A program made the position numbers and the translations under genes. This document shows positions 1 through 7,476 of a stretch of 10,388 nt of DNA, piece after piece. Within the stretch, counting starts at the first letter, position 1; the number at the start of each line of letters is the position of its first letter. Source of the stretch: Asterionellopsis glacialis (taxonomy: Eukaryota; Bacillariophyta; Plagiogrammaphyceae; Rhaphoneidales; Asterionellopsidaceae). The stretch spans positions 8,590-18,977 of the forward strand of contig WKLE02000686.1 in the NCBI GenBank assembly GCA_014885115.2. Reading direction: 5' to 3'. The notes beneath the pieces were generated by a model that searched no databases, had not been told where the DNA came from, and saw nothing but the letters and a program-made list of their open reading frames with translations.

Positions 1-158
1 CAGATCCAGGACATGTTGGTGAAATTGGTATTGCCTCTGCTATATCCATGGGTATCATGATGATGAGACCTGCCTTACGACCATCCATGCCGTACGGTGG
101 AATGTTGATTACCATGGATGCATTTAGTATTTTTTTACGAGAAATGGATAAACATTGA
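1..158 (+). CDS. 3' end of an unidentified gene (partial)
   Basis: An open frame enters from the left edge (first full codon at base 3) and ends at TGA 156-158, giving 51 residues that start DPGHVGEIGIAS and end FLREMDKH. The fragment is rich in Met, Gly and Ile and has a hydrophobic stretch (IASAISMGIMMM) followed by RPALRPSMPYGG, as in the tail of a small membrane protein. I do not recognise the family. Coding is supported by the open frame running from the edge, ordinary amino-acid composition, and an abrupt change to stop-rich AT-rich DNA after the TGA. It converges on the gene at 542-814. The 5' part lies outside the window. Confidence 0.6.
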   Translation, partial: DPGHVGEIGIASAISMGIMMMRPALRPSMPYGGMLITMDAFSIFLREMDKH

Positions 159-541
159 TGGGAACAACAAATCTCAAAAAAAGATCAAGACACAAAACAC
201 AGATACGAGTACAACGGAGGATAATCTACCAAAAACATGAGAATACAAACACTTTATATAACATTATAATTTTTTGTAAAGGTACTACTAACTAAGTATA
301 ATATCTACACCAAGAATCGCCCCATCTTTTTGCTGTTGATTCGTATCGACTTTTTCTTTTTCAAAAACTTTTAATTTCAAGCATCGTATTTTCGCCCATT
401 CCGATATTTAACTAATGTTATAATTACATAGCGAAGGTCTCTCTACTCTATACTGCACTCGTATTTTACAATCATCAAACGGAACGAAACTTTTGGTTAT
501 TGTTCTTTAGAATGTCGTAGGTAGGTTCGGAAACGCATGTA
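159..541. other. Intergenic DNA between two converging genes
   Basis: This is AT-rich sequence with A- and T-runs and stops in all frames, and it presumably holds the 3' untranslated regions of both flanking genes. I see no RNA gene, repeat array or ORF worth calling. Confidence 0.6.
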
Positions 542-814
542 TTAATTACTTTTCCCCTCTGAATTCCCTCCTCCTTCTGGACCTCCTTCTTTTTTATAAC
601 CGAATAAACCTCTGTATTTTATTTGTCGCAATTCTTTCATGGCATCTTGTACATTGATAGGTTGTGCATTTCGAAAATCAATTTTTGCATTTTGACCTGT
701 TTTCGAATCATGACGAAAATCGGTAGTCAACATGATGCCTATACCAATTGTCACAGTTGCACCCAAGGTTAATAATACAGCATATTCAGCTGCATCACGA
801 CGCGGATTTCTCAT
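542..814 (-). CDS. Small single-pass membrane protein, 90 aa, unknown function
   Basis: The product begins MRNPRRDAAEYAVLL. Arg/Asp-rich residues 1-10 precede one hydrophobic segment (about residues 11-30, rich in Gly and Thr). A polar tail with the motif DAMKELRQIKYRG follows, then a glycine-rich, charged C-terminus (residues 75-90). The start chosen is the ATG at 812-814. The frame is open further upstream, but that part is basic, low in complexity and looks like 5' untranslated sequence. A short basic N-terminus, one membrane segment and a soluble tail suit a small mitochondrial inner-membrane subunit, but this is inference from shape only and no family is recognised. It is divergent from the gene at 1360, with about 545 bases between the starts. 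Confidence 0.65.
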   Translation of the reverse strand: MRNPRRDAAEYAVLLTLGATVTIGIGIMLTTDFRHDSKTGQNAKIDFRNAQPINVQDAMKELRQIKYRGLFGYKKEGGPEGGGNSEGKSN

Positions 815-1359
815 TTTATCTTGTCGATAATGTGTGTAATTATAGAAGGAGGGCGTGTGCGATAGATTTTTTTTGTCTTTCTCTCTCTCTCTACTAGAGA
901 CTAGAGGACTATTAATAGAGAAATAGATTAGAAGGACAGTTCTGTATTGCACATTGTGCTTATTCGCTATTATGTTGGTCTCGAGAGAGTGTGATTTTCT
1001 CAGTTGTTGTCTTCCTGTTCTTTTCCGTGTGTTGCGCATTAATTGCCACTGCGAGCGGATGCGAAGATGCACCGACAGCCAGACGTTCGAGTAGTTTGTG
1101 TAACACAGGATAGTTGAATAGAGATACCTTACGACCGACTCTAACCTTAACCATATTCAAAATACTTATTTACATAGTATCTGTTGGTGGACCCCCGAAA
1201 AAAAAGATTCGATTCTTGTCGCTCAATCGCTCCTCCATCGCCAGAGACGGGCGACAAGCAACACACGTTAACGATTCGGTCTTTTCATTCAACACCGCAG
1301 CATCACATCACTTTACTTGAATTGCATCTCTCTCATTACAAATAGAAAACCAGAAGAAA
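815..1359. promoter_or_regulatory. Shared upstream region of a divergent gene pair
   Basis: This 545-base stretch separates two start codons pointing away from each other (814 on minus, 1360 on plus) and so should hold both promoters and 5' untranslated regions. It contains a pyrimidine run with a CT repeat at 881-892, which would be a GA run in the minus transcript. The 120 bases before the plus-strand start are C-rich and relatively GC-rich. No TATA box at a convincing distance or other named element was found. Open frames crossing the region have poor composition and are not called. Confidence 0.45.
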
Positions 1360-1755
1360 ATGTCGGACGACGACAAGCCTAACAATAATACGAATCCACT
1401 TCGTACAGGTATTAAAGCATTTGTGAATTCCACCAATTCCGTATTGGCGAGCTTGGAACGTACATCACAAACGGTAGGGAAACCATTGGTGGATAATATA
1501 CATGTGATTGGACAAGAAAGTGCCAAGATCGGTGGACAACTTGTACATGCCTATGAAGTACGTAAACAATATGGACCTGAAATTATAGGTACCACAGCCT
1601 TTTGCATGACAAGTTTGGTAGGATTACGTCGTGGTAAACTACCAGGTGTTGTAGCAGGTACAATGACAGCAGGTTTAACCTATTTAGGAATTTACGAAGT
1701 GGATCTCTATCAATTAAAAGAAAAAATTTTAAAAGGTATCCCACCAACCAAATAA
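1360..1755 (+). CDS. 131-aa protein with two membrane segments; possible MIC26/27-like MICOS subunit
   Basis: Reads from ATG 1360 (A-rich context agaaaATG) to TAA 1753-1755. Residues 1-15 are polar and Asn/Asp-rich. Residues 16-70 look helical and amphipathic (SLERTSQTVGKPLVDNI). Two hydrophobic segments follow, at about 75-89 and 95-112, separated by a short basic turn RRGK at 90-93 and lined with Gly and Ala. The tail is short, charged and lysine-rich, ending IPPTK. A helical region followed by a Gly-rich hairpin of two membrane passes with a basic turn is the arrangement known in MIC26/MIC27 (apolipoprotein O and O-like), which shape mitochondrial cristae. The similarity is of layout, not of clear sequence motifs, so the family name is tentative. 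That this is a real gene is well supported. Confidence 0.7.
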   Translation: MSDDDKPNNNTNPLRTGIKAFVNSTNSVLASLERTSQTVGKPLVDNIHVIGQESAKIGGQLVHAYEVRKQYGPEIIGTTAFCMTSLVGLRRGKLPGVVAGTMTAGLTYLGIYEVDLYQLKEKILKGIPPTK

Positions 1756-1946
1756 TGAAATGAAATGAAACTTGACAAGATACGATTCAACCAACTAACT
1801 ACTTTTTTTGGAACAAGAAGAAAAATAAATGGTGAAAGGAGAGGAAGGAAAATGAAAAACTAGAAAGAGGAATAAGGAAAATTTAAAAAAAATACTGCAT
1901 ATGGATCATTGCATTAGTCATTGTGGATGATGATATCATTTTGAAA

Positions 1947-1964
1947 ATATATATATATATATAT
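1947..1964. repeat. AT dinucleotide microsatellite, nine units
   Basis: An uninterrupted alternation of A and T over 18 bases, in the 3' flank of the gene ending at 1755. Confidence 0.9.
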
Positions 1965-2278
1965 CCAAAAGATGATTCATCTCGATACCTTATCACGGTT
2001 ACTGAAACCTACGACGTCCCTAGTTTTAATATGTACATGAGATTTAGACAAAAAAACGTTACAAGAGTTTTGGAAAATACACCTTTCTGATTTTTTGTAT
2101 TGTTCATTTTTACCTTTCAAGGTAGTAGAGGATATTGATAACAGTTTCTTCGCCATCTCCGACCCACCCACAGGCAACTGATTCCTCCTCTCTCCGATGC
2201 CGGCCTCACCAACGAGCCGACATTCTCCACCACAGACAGTCTCACTCCACCCTATACCCCTTCACGAATCATTGGCCG

Positions 2279-2297
2279 ACACACACACACACACACA
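2279..2297. repeat. AC dinucleotide microsatellite
   Basis: Nineteen bases of perfect AC alternation within a C-rich stretch between genes. No coding frame through it is convincing. Confidence 0.9.
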
Positions 2298-2782
2298 GCA
2301 TACACAAACATACGATAATGCAAACCATGAAACTCTTATTAGGTACTTTATGTATTTTTAAAATAAGTCGTCGTCTGCTGTCATTTTCAATATGCAATCA
2401 AAGGAAATGATGTTGCTATGCTCCCGTATAGTTAGTATATACTAAAATGCATGGAATAACTACACATCATCTTAAATACTACTTTATTGAAAATGGGTCT
2501 ACAAAAATAATAATAACCTAGTCTGCCCATCTTATGGACTACGACTGCCGACGCAATCTTGTAGACTAGCGATGAAGTGTGCAACAACAAAATATTTAAC
2601 CTTTTCTCTAATAACGTAAACTTGTTCCGTCTGTCTTGTCATCGTGTTTAGATTGACAACATGTTCGTTTTCGTTCGGTCCTCTACCACATGCGGTACCG
2701 CCTTTGACCTCCATCCGTCTCGAGGACATCACTCTGCAATGTCTTGTTCCAAAAAATGATCAGAAGATACTAGCTACTTTAG

Positions 2783-2805
2783 GTACTCTCTACTCTAGAG
2801 AGTAC
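2783..2805. repeat. Perfect 9-bp inverted repeat (hairpin) upstream of aspartate carbamoyltransferase
   Basis: The arms are GTACTCTCT and AGAGAGTAC with a 5-base spacer ACTCT. It lies about 110 bases upstream of the ATG at 2914, in probable leader DNA or a leader intron. It could form an RNA stem or a palindromic protein-binding site. No run of T follows it, so it does not look like a terminator. Confidence 0.6.
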
Positions 2806-2913
2806 TTCGTCAAATTCTTCTGTCGAGAAACACTCTTCCATGTTCTTGCATTGAGATCGTTACTTTTGTGTTTAGATATTAATTTTCTTTCAAGTCGGAA
2901 CCAGCACAGTATC

Positions 2914-4215
2914 ATGGCATCATCATCGCCATCTTCTTCGTCTTCAGTTCAGGAAGATTCCTTGACATCTGATCCATCCACGTGGGTTGGTTCTTCCTTG
3001 TTGTCTGTAACTCAAATTACAAAATCGGGATTATCCTTGTTACATACGACTTCCCAGGGTATGAGGACTCTCGTCCGTACGCAGGGTGGTGATGATCGAC
3101 TCAAGCATAAGGTTTTGGCAACTGTCTTTTACGAGGCATCGACACGTACCTCCTGTTCCTTCCAAGCTGCGGTCTCACGCTTAGGTGGGTCATTTATTCA
3201 TGTAGATGGACAGGGCAATACATCTGCCAAGAAAAAAGGTGAAACATTATCCGACACCATCCGTTGTTTGGAATGTTATACTGATGCAACTGTGTTACGT
3301 CACCCCATTCAGGGGAGTGTTGCGGATGTCATTGCCACATCCTTAAAACCAGTCTTAAATGCAGGTGATGGTGTCGGTGAACATCCGACACAAGCCTTAT
3401 TGGATTTGTTTACGATTTGTGATGAACTTGATATTACACCTGGAGGTAAACAAGAGGACTTGCCTGACAAACTTGTAGTTGTATTGTTGGGCGATTTAAA
3501 GCATGGACGGACCGTCCATTCACTTGCTAAATTATTGGCCCGTAGTGCCGAGGGTGGCACAACCTTATGCAAACAATTAGTATTACGATACTGTGCACCT
3601 CCAACATTGGAAATGCCAGCGTACATTCAAGAATATGTCAATCAATTTTCGGCTAATGTACAACAAGAATCGTATACAGATTTAAACCAAGCCATTGATG
3701 GAGCTAACGTGTTGTACGTGACACGTGTACAAAAAGAACGATTTGCAACAGAAGAAGATTATGCTAATGTCAAGGTACGTACACATATTCTATACATGCA
3801 TGGGTTTGTCGCCTTTAAATTGCGTCATGTTTCATATTGGAACACTCATCGTGACCATCTTTCGATGGTATACAATAATTGGTTCTCATGTGACAAAGCA
3901 ATACATATTTCCCTCTAACACCTTGTTGTGTTTCATTATTGCTTTCTTTTTGTTCTTTTTTTGGATTCGACAACATGAAATCTATAAATAACAATGATGT
4001 ATAATTATTTTGTACGTCAAAAGGGATCCTATGTTGTCAATGCAGATCTCATGTCAATGGCACCGTCGAAAATGATTGTTATGCATCCATTACCACGTGT
4101 AGATGAAATATCTACAGATGTGGATCCCGATTCGCGCGCTGCATACTTTCGTCAAATGGAAAATGGTATGTTTGTTCGTATGGCATTACTAGCCCTTGTG
4201 TTGGGAAAACCATAA
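2914..4215 (+). CDS. pyrB: Aspartate carbamoyltransferase (two exons, 350 aa)
   Basis: Catalyses carbamoyl phosphate + L-aspartate to N-carbamoyl-aspartate, the second step of de novo pyrimidine synthesis. Exons are 2914-3774 and 4024-4215, joined in phase 0. Family motifs are intact: STRT at 76-79 and KKGE at 107-110 (carbamoyl-phosphate side), RHP at 129-131, HPTQ at 157-160, the aspartate-domain [11 protein letters not shown] at 193-203, TRVQKER at 270-276 and HPLPR at 308-312. Bacterial catalytic chains are about 310 residues. The extra length is mostly a serine-rich N-terminus of about 25 residues ([11 protein letters not shown]), which may be a weak targeting or disordered segment. The ATG at 2914 is the first in this frame; the open frame continues upstream without an ATG. 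The protein is not fused to carbamoyl-phosphate synthetase or dihydroorotase as in the animal and fungal CAD-type proteins. It lies upstream of the decayed exonuclease and converges with PNO1. Confidence 0.95.
3775..4023 (+). other. Intron of the aspartate carbamoyltransferase gene
   Basis: The donor is AAG|GTACGT at 3774/3775 and the acceptor CAAAAG| at 4023. A T-rich tract lies at about 3939-3962, and no AG dinucleotide occurs between it and the acceptor. Splicing joins ANVK to [10 protein letters not shown], exactly the continuity expected in this family. The 249-base length is a multiple of three, but the retained intron reads into TAA at 3916-3918, which would remove the HPLPR loop. Confidence 0.9.
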
Positions 4216-4456
4216 AGAGTAGTATTCTTGAAAATCTACTCCCTCTGAAGGATGTATAAAAAATTCAACAAACAAGAAGAAAAACATACGTGTATATAAT
4301 ATGATATGTTATATTTTTACTTCAACCATGACAAAGGCGGGTCATTGAAAAGAGAGAGAATAGTGTAATGAAGTGTAAGAAAGAAACTATTGTTTTACAA
4401 CTGTTTAGTATAGCACATCATGAGTAGATGTGTGACTACGAATCGCAATAGGATAG
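4216..4456. other. 3' flank of aspartate carbamoyltransferase
   Basis: AT-rich sequence, likely the 3' untranslated region and spacer. No gene is seen. The N-terminal part of the exonuclease relic that follows, with its DxE-type first motif, could not be found here on either strand. Confidence 0.5.
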
Positions 4457-4945
4457 ATGGTTAGTGCTCTTGAAATAAGCTGCCTAATCATGCAAAGTCT
4501 ATAATGATCAAACAGTGATATCATCCGTATTGAAATTGTTTTCAAAAGGAGATGAAGCAATAAAGTACAGACTGTATGTGAACATCGATCGTTATGGTTC
4601 GAATGTGTCATGGCAGTGGTGTCAGGGGTAGCGACCTATGATTTGGAAGATCTGATATTCCTATTCTAACCGAACTTGCAGGATCATTGCCTTGTCTTCC
4701 GTGGTTTTCATAGTATCATACGTATTGTAATTGATTTATAATCTGTATCAAATTATGTGTATTTAACTAATATTTCTGGGCGTGGTCAGTGAAACGGACA
4801 GTAACAGCGTATGAGTAGCCTTCAAAAAATGGTAGCAACCCTTCTTGACAAACGTCTTGACAAAACAGAACAGTCTTCTGACTGGACTAGAAGTCCACTG
4901 ACAAATGCTACATTGGATGCAGCCGTGCTATCTTTGTTATTCTAA
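4457..4945 (+). pseudogene. Decayed DEDD-type 3'-5' exonuclease domain (RNase D / EXD-like)
   Basis: Collinear blocks in shifting frames resemble this domain. The strongest block is 4811-4945 (44 codons and TAA): SSLQKMVATLLDKRLDKTEQ, then SSDWTRSPLT and LDAAVLSLLF. This is the third exonuclease motif region, usually LxKxLDKxEQxSxW-RPL followed by QLxYAAxDA. The QLxYAA part is missing, so the tyrosine of a DEDDy active site is gone. Upstream, 4642-4710 in another frame reads FGRSDIPILTELAGSLPCLP, like the middle GF-x-SD-xxxL region. About 4503-4574, in a third frame, reads NDQTVISSVLKLFSKGDEAI, like the segment before it. About 4457-4501 (VSALEISCL) may hold the first strand region. Stops (4502, 4639, 4711, 4802) and frame changes break the series, and no GT-AG pairs rejoin it. 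The first catalytic DxE was not found. It is read as a truncated gene copy; certainty is good for the last block and moderate for the others. Confidence 0.6.
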
Positions 4946-5336
4946 ATAATGCTGAACGAACCATCGTTTCAAGTGACCCACAAGGGTTTTTTTTTTTGTC
5001 GAACAAATCCAGCATTGTGGTCATCATTGAGATATACAGTGTTGGAAGGGATTGCAGTTAGAATAAATCGAATACTAGATATGGGGTGGATTGAAAAAGA
5101 TATCTTTAAGAGACACGTTGTTGTTGTTGTTGTTGTTGCGCGTAACCGTAGACGGCTCATTGCTATTTTAAATAATGTCATAATTTAGTCTACATGCCCA
5201 ACACCTTCCTCTTACGATATATATGTAATAAAATTGTTGGTTCCTCCTCTCATTTGCATACAAACAAATAGATGTATGAGATGCACTAGAGATGAAATCT
5301 TCTCTTTTAATGTATCACTTTTTCTCTCTCTATTAT
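4946..5336. other. Spacer between the exonuclease relic and PNO1
   Basis: Contains an 11-base T run (4987-4997) and a GTT repeat. An open frame at 4949-5188 (+) has one stretch that could pass for protein (VLEGIAVRINRILDMGWIEK), but it also runs through the GTT repeat as a string of valines and matches no family I know. It could be more eroded sequence from the same relic. The end of the stretch should be the PNO1 3' untranslated region. Confidence 0.4.
5117..5138. repeat. GTT trinucleotide microsatellite, seven units
   Basis: Seven perfect GTT units plus one G, in the spacer downstream of the exonuclease relic. Confidence 0.9.
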
Positions 5337-6480
5337 TTAATACCGTTCATTCATACGTTTGGCAACATTTCTCATATTATTATAAACTTTACCAGGTGGC
5401 GCACCCAAGATCAAATCACATATAGCATTCCGTGCCACACGGATGTTGGCATAACTTCCCAACATGTGGATGCGTGTATCGGCAATGACAATACGTGTCC
5501 TTGTAGCATTTTCAATAGCAAATCTTGTTTTACCATCTTGTCCTGCCACACGTCCCACAGCACGCGACAAATGATCACCGCGTAACATCTTGACATCTGT
5601 CACTTGAAAGGATTCCACAAATAAATCATCTAACCGCAACAATGCTACAGCATCTTGTACTTCAAACCCCAGCATGAAGGCTGATACAAAATCAGCACCC
5701 TTTTGAAGTGCACCTGTATCAAGGGTGTGTGGTGATGTTTTCATTTCCACAGATCGTGTCTTGGTATTAAATCGAACCTAAACAAAAGAGGTGACGAAAA
5801 AAACAAGAGATAATGCAAACAAGAAAGAGAGAGATGGAACAAAATGTAAGAATCCAATATCTGATTAACAGTAAACGATGAAAGCTGGTTGTTCTTCATC
5901 CACAAACAATTCCAGAGATTAGTCAGTATGCATCAGACAGCGACAAAAGCGCCGCACAATATAATCGAGGCAACGAAAGAGGCTTCCAGAGGGTTTGTCC
6001 GCATCAAAGGCGGTTCCAGAACAACTCAATGCGCTCATTTATCTATTTGTAGAATTCATCCTTTGCACAACATACAGTCAAGGTCTTTCCTTTCTCATTC
6101 GTGTTTGACGTAATTTTAATTTGTTTTGTTTTTCTTACCTGTAACTTGAGATATTGCACAAGAGGTGTTAAAATTTGTTCCCAGCATTCTCGTAAAGGTG
6201 TGTATCGATGAGGTGGACAACGAACACGACGGTATTCTACCTTTCCACCTTGAGCTTGCATGGCAGATAGCTTGGGAAAGGATGGTTGTTGTACCATATT
6301 ATCGTCATCGTCATCGCCATCATGTTCCTGTTGTTTTGCAAGTGATGCACTTTGCAGAATACGACTTTGAACGACGGAAGCATCAATAGTTGTATTCGCA
6401 TTAGACATTGGAATATCCATGGCATTATTAGACGCTGTGCTATCGCCGTGTGTTTCGTCCATCATCATATCACCACTCAT
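5337..6480 (-). CDS. PNO1: PNO1/Dim2, KH-domain 40S ribosome assembly factor (two exons, 260 aa)
   Basis: PNO1 (yeast Dim2/Rrp20) binds the 3' end of 18S rRNA precursors and partners the nuclease NOB1 in small-subunit maturation in nucleolus and cytoplasm. Exon 1 is 6480-6139 (residues 1-114) and exon 2 is 5777-5337 (115-260), joined in phase 0. The first ~85 residues are low in complexity, with an acidic run at about 55-60 (DGDDDDD). The conserved part starts near CPPHRYTPLRECWEQI (88-103) and includes ADFVSAFMLGFEVQDAVALL, RLDDLFVESF, and GDHLSRAVGRVAGQDGKTRF with the KH loop GQDG at 193-196. It ends ARNAICDLILGAPPGKVYNN. Human and yeast proteins are about 250-275 residues, so the length is normal. 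The ATG at 6480 gives an N-terminus of expected size; the open frame continues upstream in what looks like leader. Confidence 0.95.
5778..6138 (-). other. Intron of the PNO1 gene
   Basis: On the minus strand the donor is CAG|GTAAGA (6139/6138) and the acceptor TTTGTTTAG|GTTCGA (5778/5777). It is 361 bases and joins LKLQ to VRFNTKTRSV, restoring the conserved core. Its interior has a few open frames but nothing resembling a gene. I looked for an intronic box C/D snoRNA and found no convincing C/D pair. Confidence 0.9.
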
Positions 6481-7476
6481 CGTTTTCTCACTTTTTGTAT
6501 TGCTTGTGCTGAACTTTTCTTGACTTGATCTTTTCTCTTTGATTGAGTATTTTTGTTTGCTCTGTGGGGAATGCAAGTATATGTTGTGGGAACGAATGTG
6601 CGGTTGGTTGCAACACAATGGTGAAATGGTCCCTGTGTTGTGGCCGTCTTGTGTGTTCTTTGAAAGAAAAAAAAAGAAAGGAGGGAAAAAGCCACAAAAA
6701 CAGAAAACATGTGCCGGACAAGCTTAGTGGCCTCCGAATAGGTTCTGAGTTCTGAGACTGTACGAGTAAGGAAAAAAAATAATAGAGTAGTACTCGTACT
6801 TGGATAATATGTGCGCAGGATTGTCTCTTCAAGAGTCTCTAGATGAGACATGCGGTATTCGCGAGCTCGTATTAATAGATCTTGCAGAGGGAACTTTTTT
6901 GGCGCACCGATGTTTCCGCGGTAAATTCCTGTGCTTCCTTTTCTATTTTCGCAACTCGCAACTCGATCGAAATGAATCTTCGAACCAACCAACGACAATG
7001 GATGGGGGTCAAGCACACAGAAGGGACACACGCTCATTACAGTATGAACTGCATGTTGTTGTTTAGCGTCTACCTTCTGCCTTTCGATTTGATTGGCAAA
7101 TAAGATTTTCGTTGGAAGCAGTCATCCTTCGAACTCCAAAACGATTCTATTTGTTCTTACGACGTCGGTTTAAAAAAAAACAAAAAAAAAATATCTGACG
7201 TCCTCAGGCCAATGAACTTAACTCGTGGAGGTTCTGTAAACGATTGAATCAATTGAGTAATTTTTATTTTATTTCGTTTTACGCCACAACGGGCGGTCTG
7301 GGCGGCACAACCATTGTATCTTTTAGCCCCACATGCATTATCACTTTTAATTATATTTTTACCAACGGATTGGGTTGGATCCAGCATTGTCCTTCAACTG
7401 CCGTTGTGTAGTGAATAGTATGCCACTACAATTGTAAACATAATCTTACCCACTGGAAATCGCATGTCAGCAGTCC
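6481..7476. other. Intergenic DNA between PNO1 and the type II membrane protein gene
   Basis: About 1 kb between two minus-strand genes, presumably holding the PNO1 leader and promoter and the 3' untranslated region of the next gene. It has A- and T-runs, and a short palindrome at about 6789-6800 (AGTAC-TC-GTACT) roughly 310 bases upstream of the PNO1 start. Open frames of 60-190 codons occur on both strands, but they are rich in Phe, Arg, Ser and low-complexity runs and overlap each other. None is supported. Confidence 0.5.

Larger units (their letters stand above)
1756..2913. other. Intergenic and 5' untranslated DNA before the aspartate carbamoyltransferase gene
   Basis: About 1.16 kb without a gene I can support. 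The first 400 bases are purine/AT-rich 3' flank. A C-rich patch lies at about 2150-2300, containing an AC repeat; it resembles the C-rich leader before the gene at 1360 and may be transcribed leader sequence. Intron-acceptor-like sites (pyrimidine tract plus AG) occur at about 2651-2652 (cgtgtttag) and 2893-2894 (ttttctttcaag), the second only 19 bases before the ATG at 2914. A 5' untranslated intron in the downstream gene is therefore possible. Confidence 0.45.

Noticed and set aside
2135..2410. A plus-strand open frame through the AC repeat
   Set aside because: It consists of His/Thr repeats from the microsatellite and an unstructured remainder, with no family resemblance. Another frame reading LSDAGLTNEPTFSTTDSLTP looked more protein-like but has no start or splice sites that fit.
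2644..2913. A 90-residue N-terminal extension of aspartate carbamoyltransferase
   Set aside because: The frame is open but has no ATG before 2914 (it would begin at GTG). The sequence lacks a clear targeting peptide and contains a hairpin and an acceptor-like site, so it reads as leader or intron.
3309..3626. A 105-codon minus-strand open frame
   Set aside because: It is antisense to the conserved core of aspartate carbamoyltransferase, and its composition follows from the sense codons.
4405..4611. A minus-strand open frame of 68 codons
   Set aside because: It is the opposite strand of the exonuclease relic, and the plus-strand blocks explain the local composition better.
4594..4612. Possible tRNA B box (ggttcgaatg)
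   Set aside because: The flanking bases do not form a T-arm stem, and no matching acceptor stem or A box is present upstream.
5778..6138. Intronic snoRNA in the PNO1 gene
   Set aside because: Ribosome-assembly genes can host snoRNAs, but I found no C box (RTGATGA) and D box (CTGA) pair with terminal stem on either strand.
6477..7037. A 186-codon minus-strand open frame upstream of PNO1
   Set aside because: It overlaps the PNO1 start and leader, overlaps other frames, and is dominated by Phe, Arg, Ser and Thr runs with no recognisable domain. It reads as chance openness in AT-rich leader DNA.
7157..7387. A minus-strand open frame with three cysteines
   Set aside because: It lies just downstream of the terminal exon of the type II membrane protein gene and ends in a Phe run from a T/A tract. 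It probably belongs to 3' flank.
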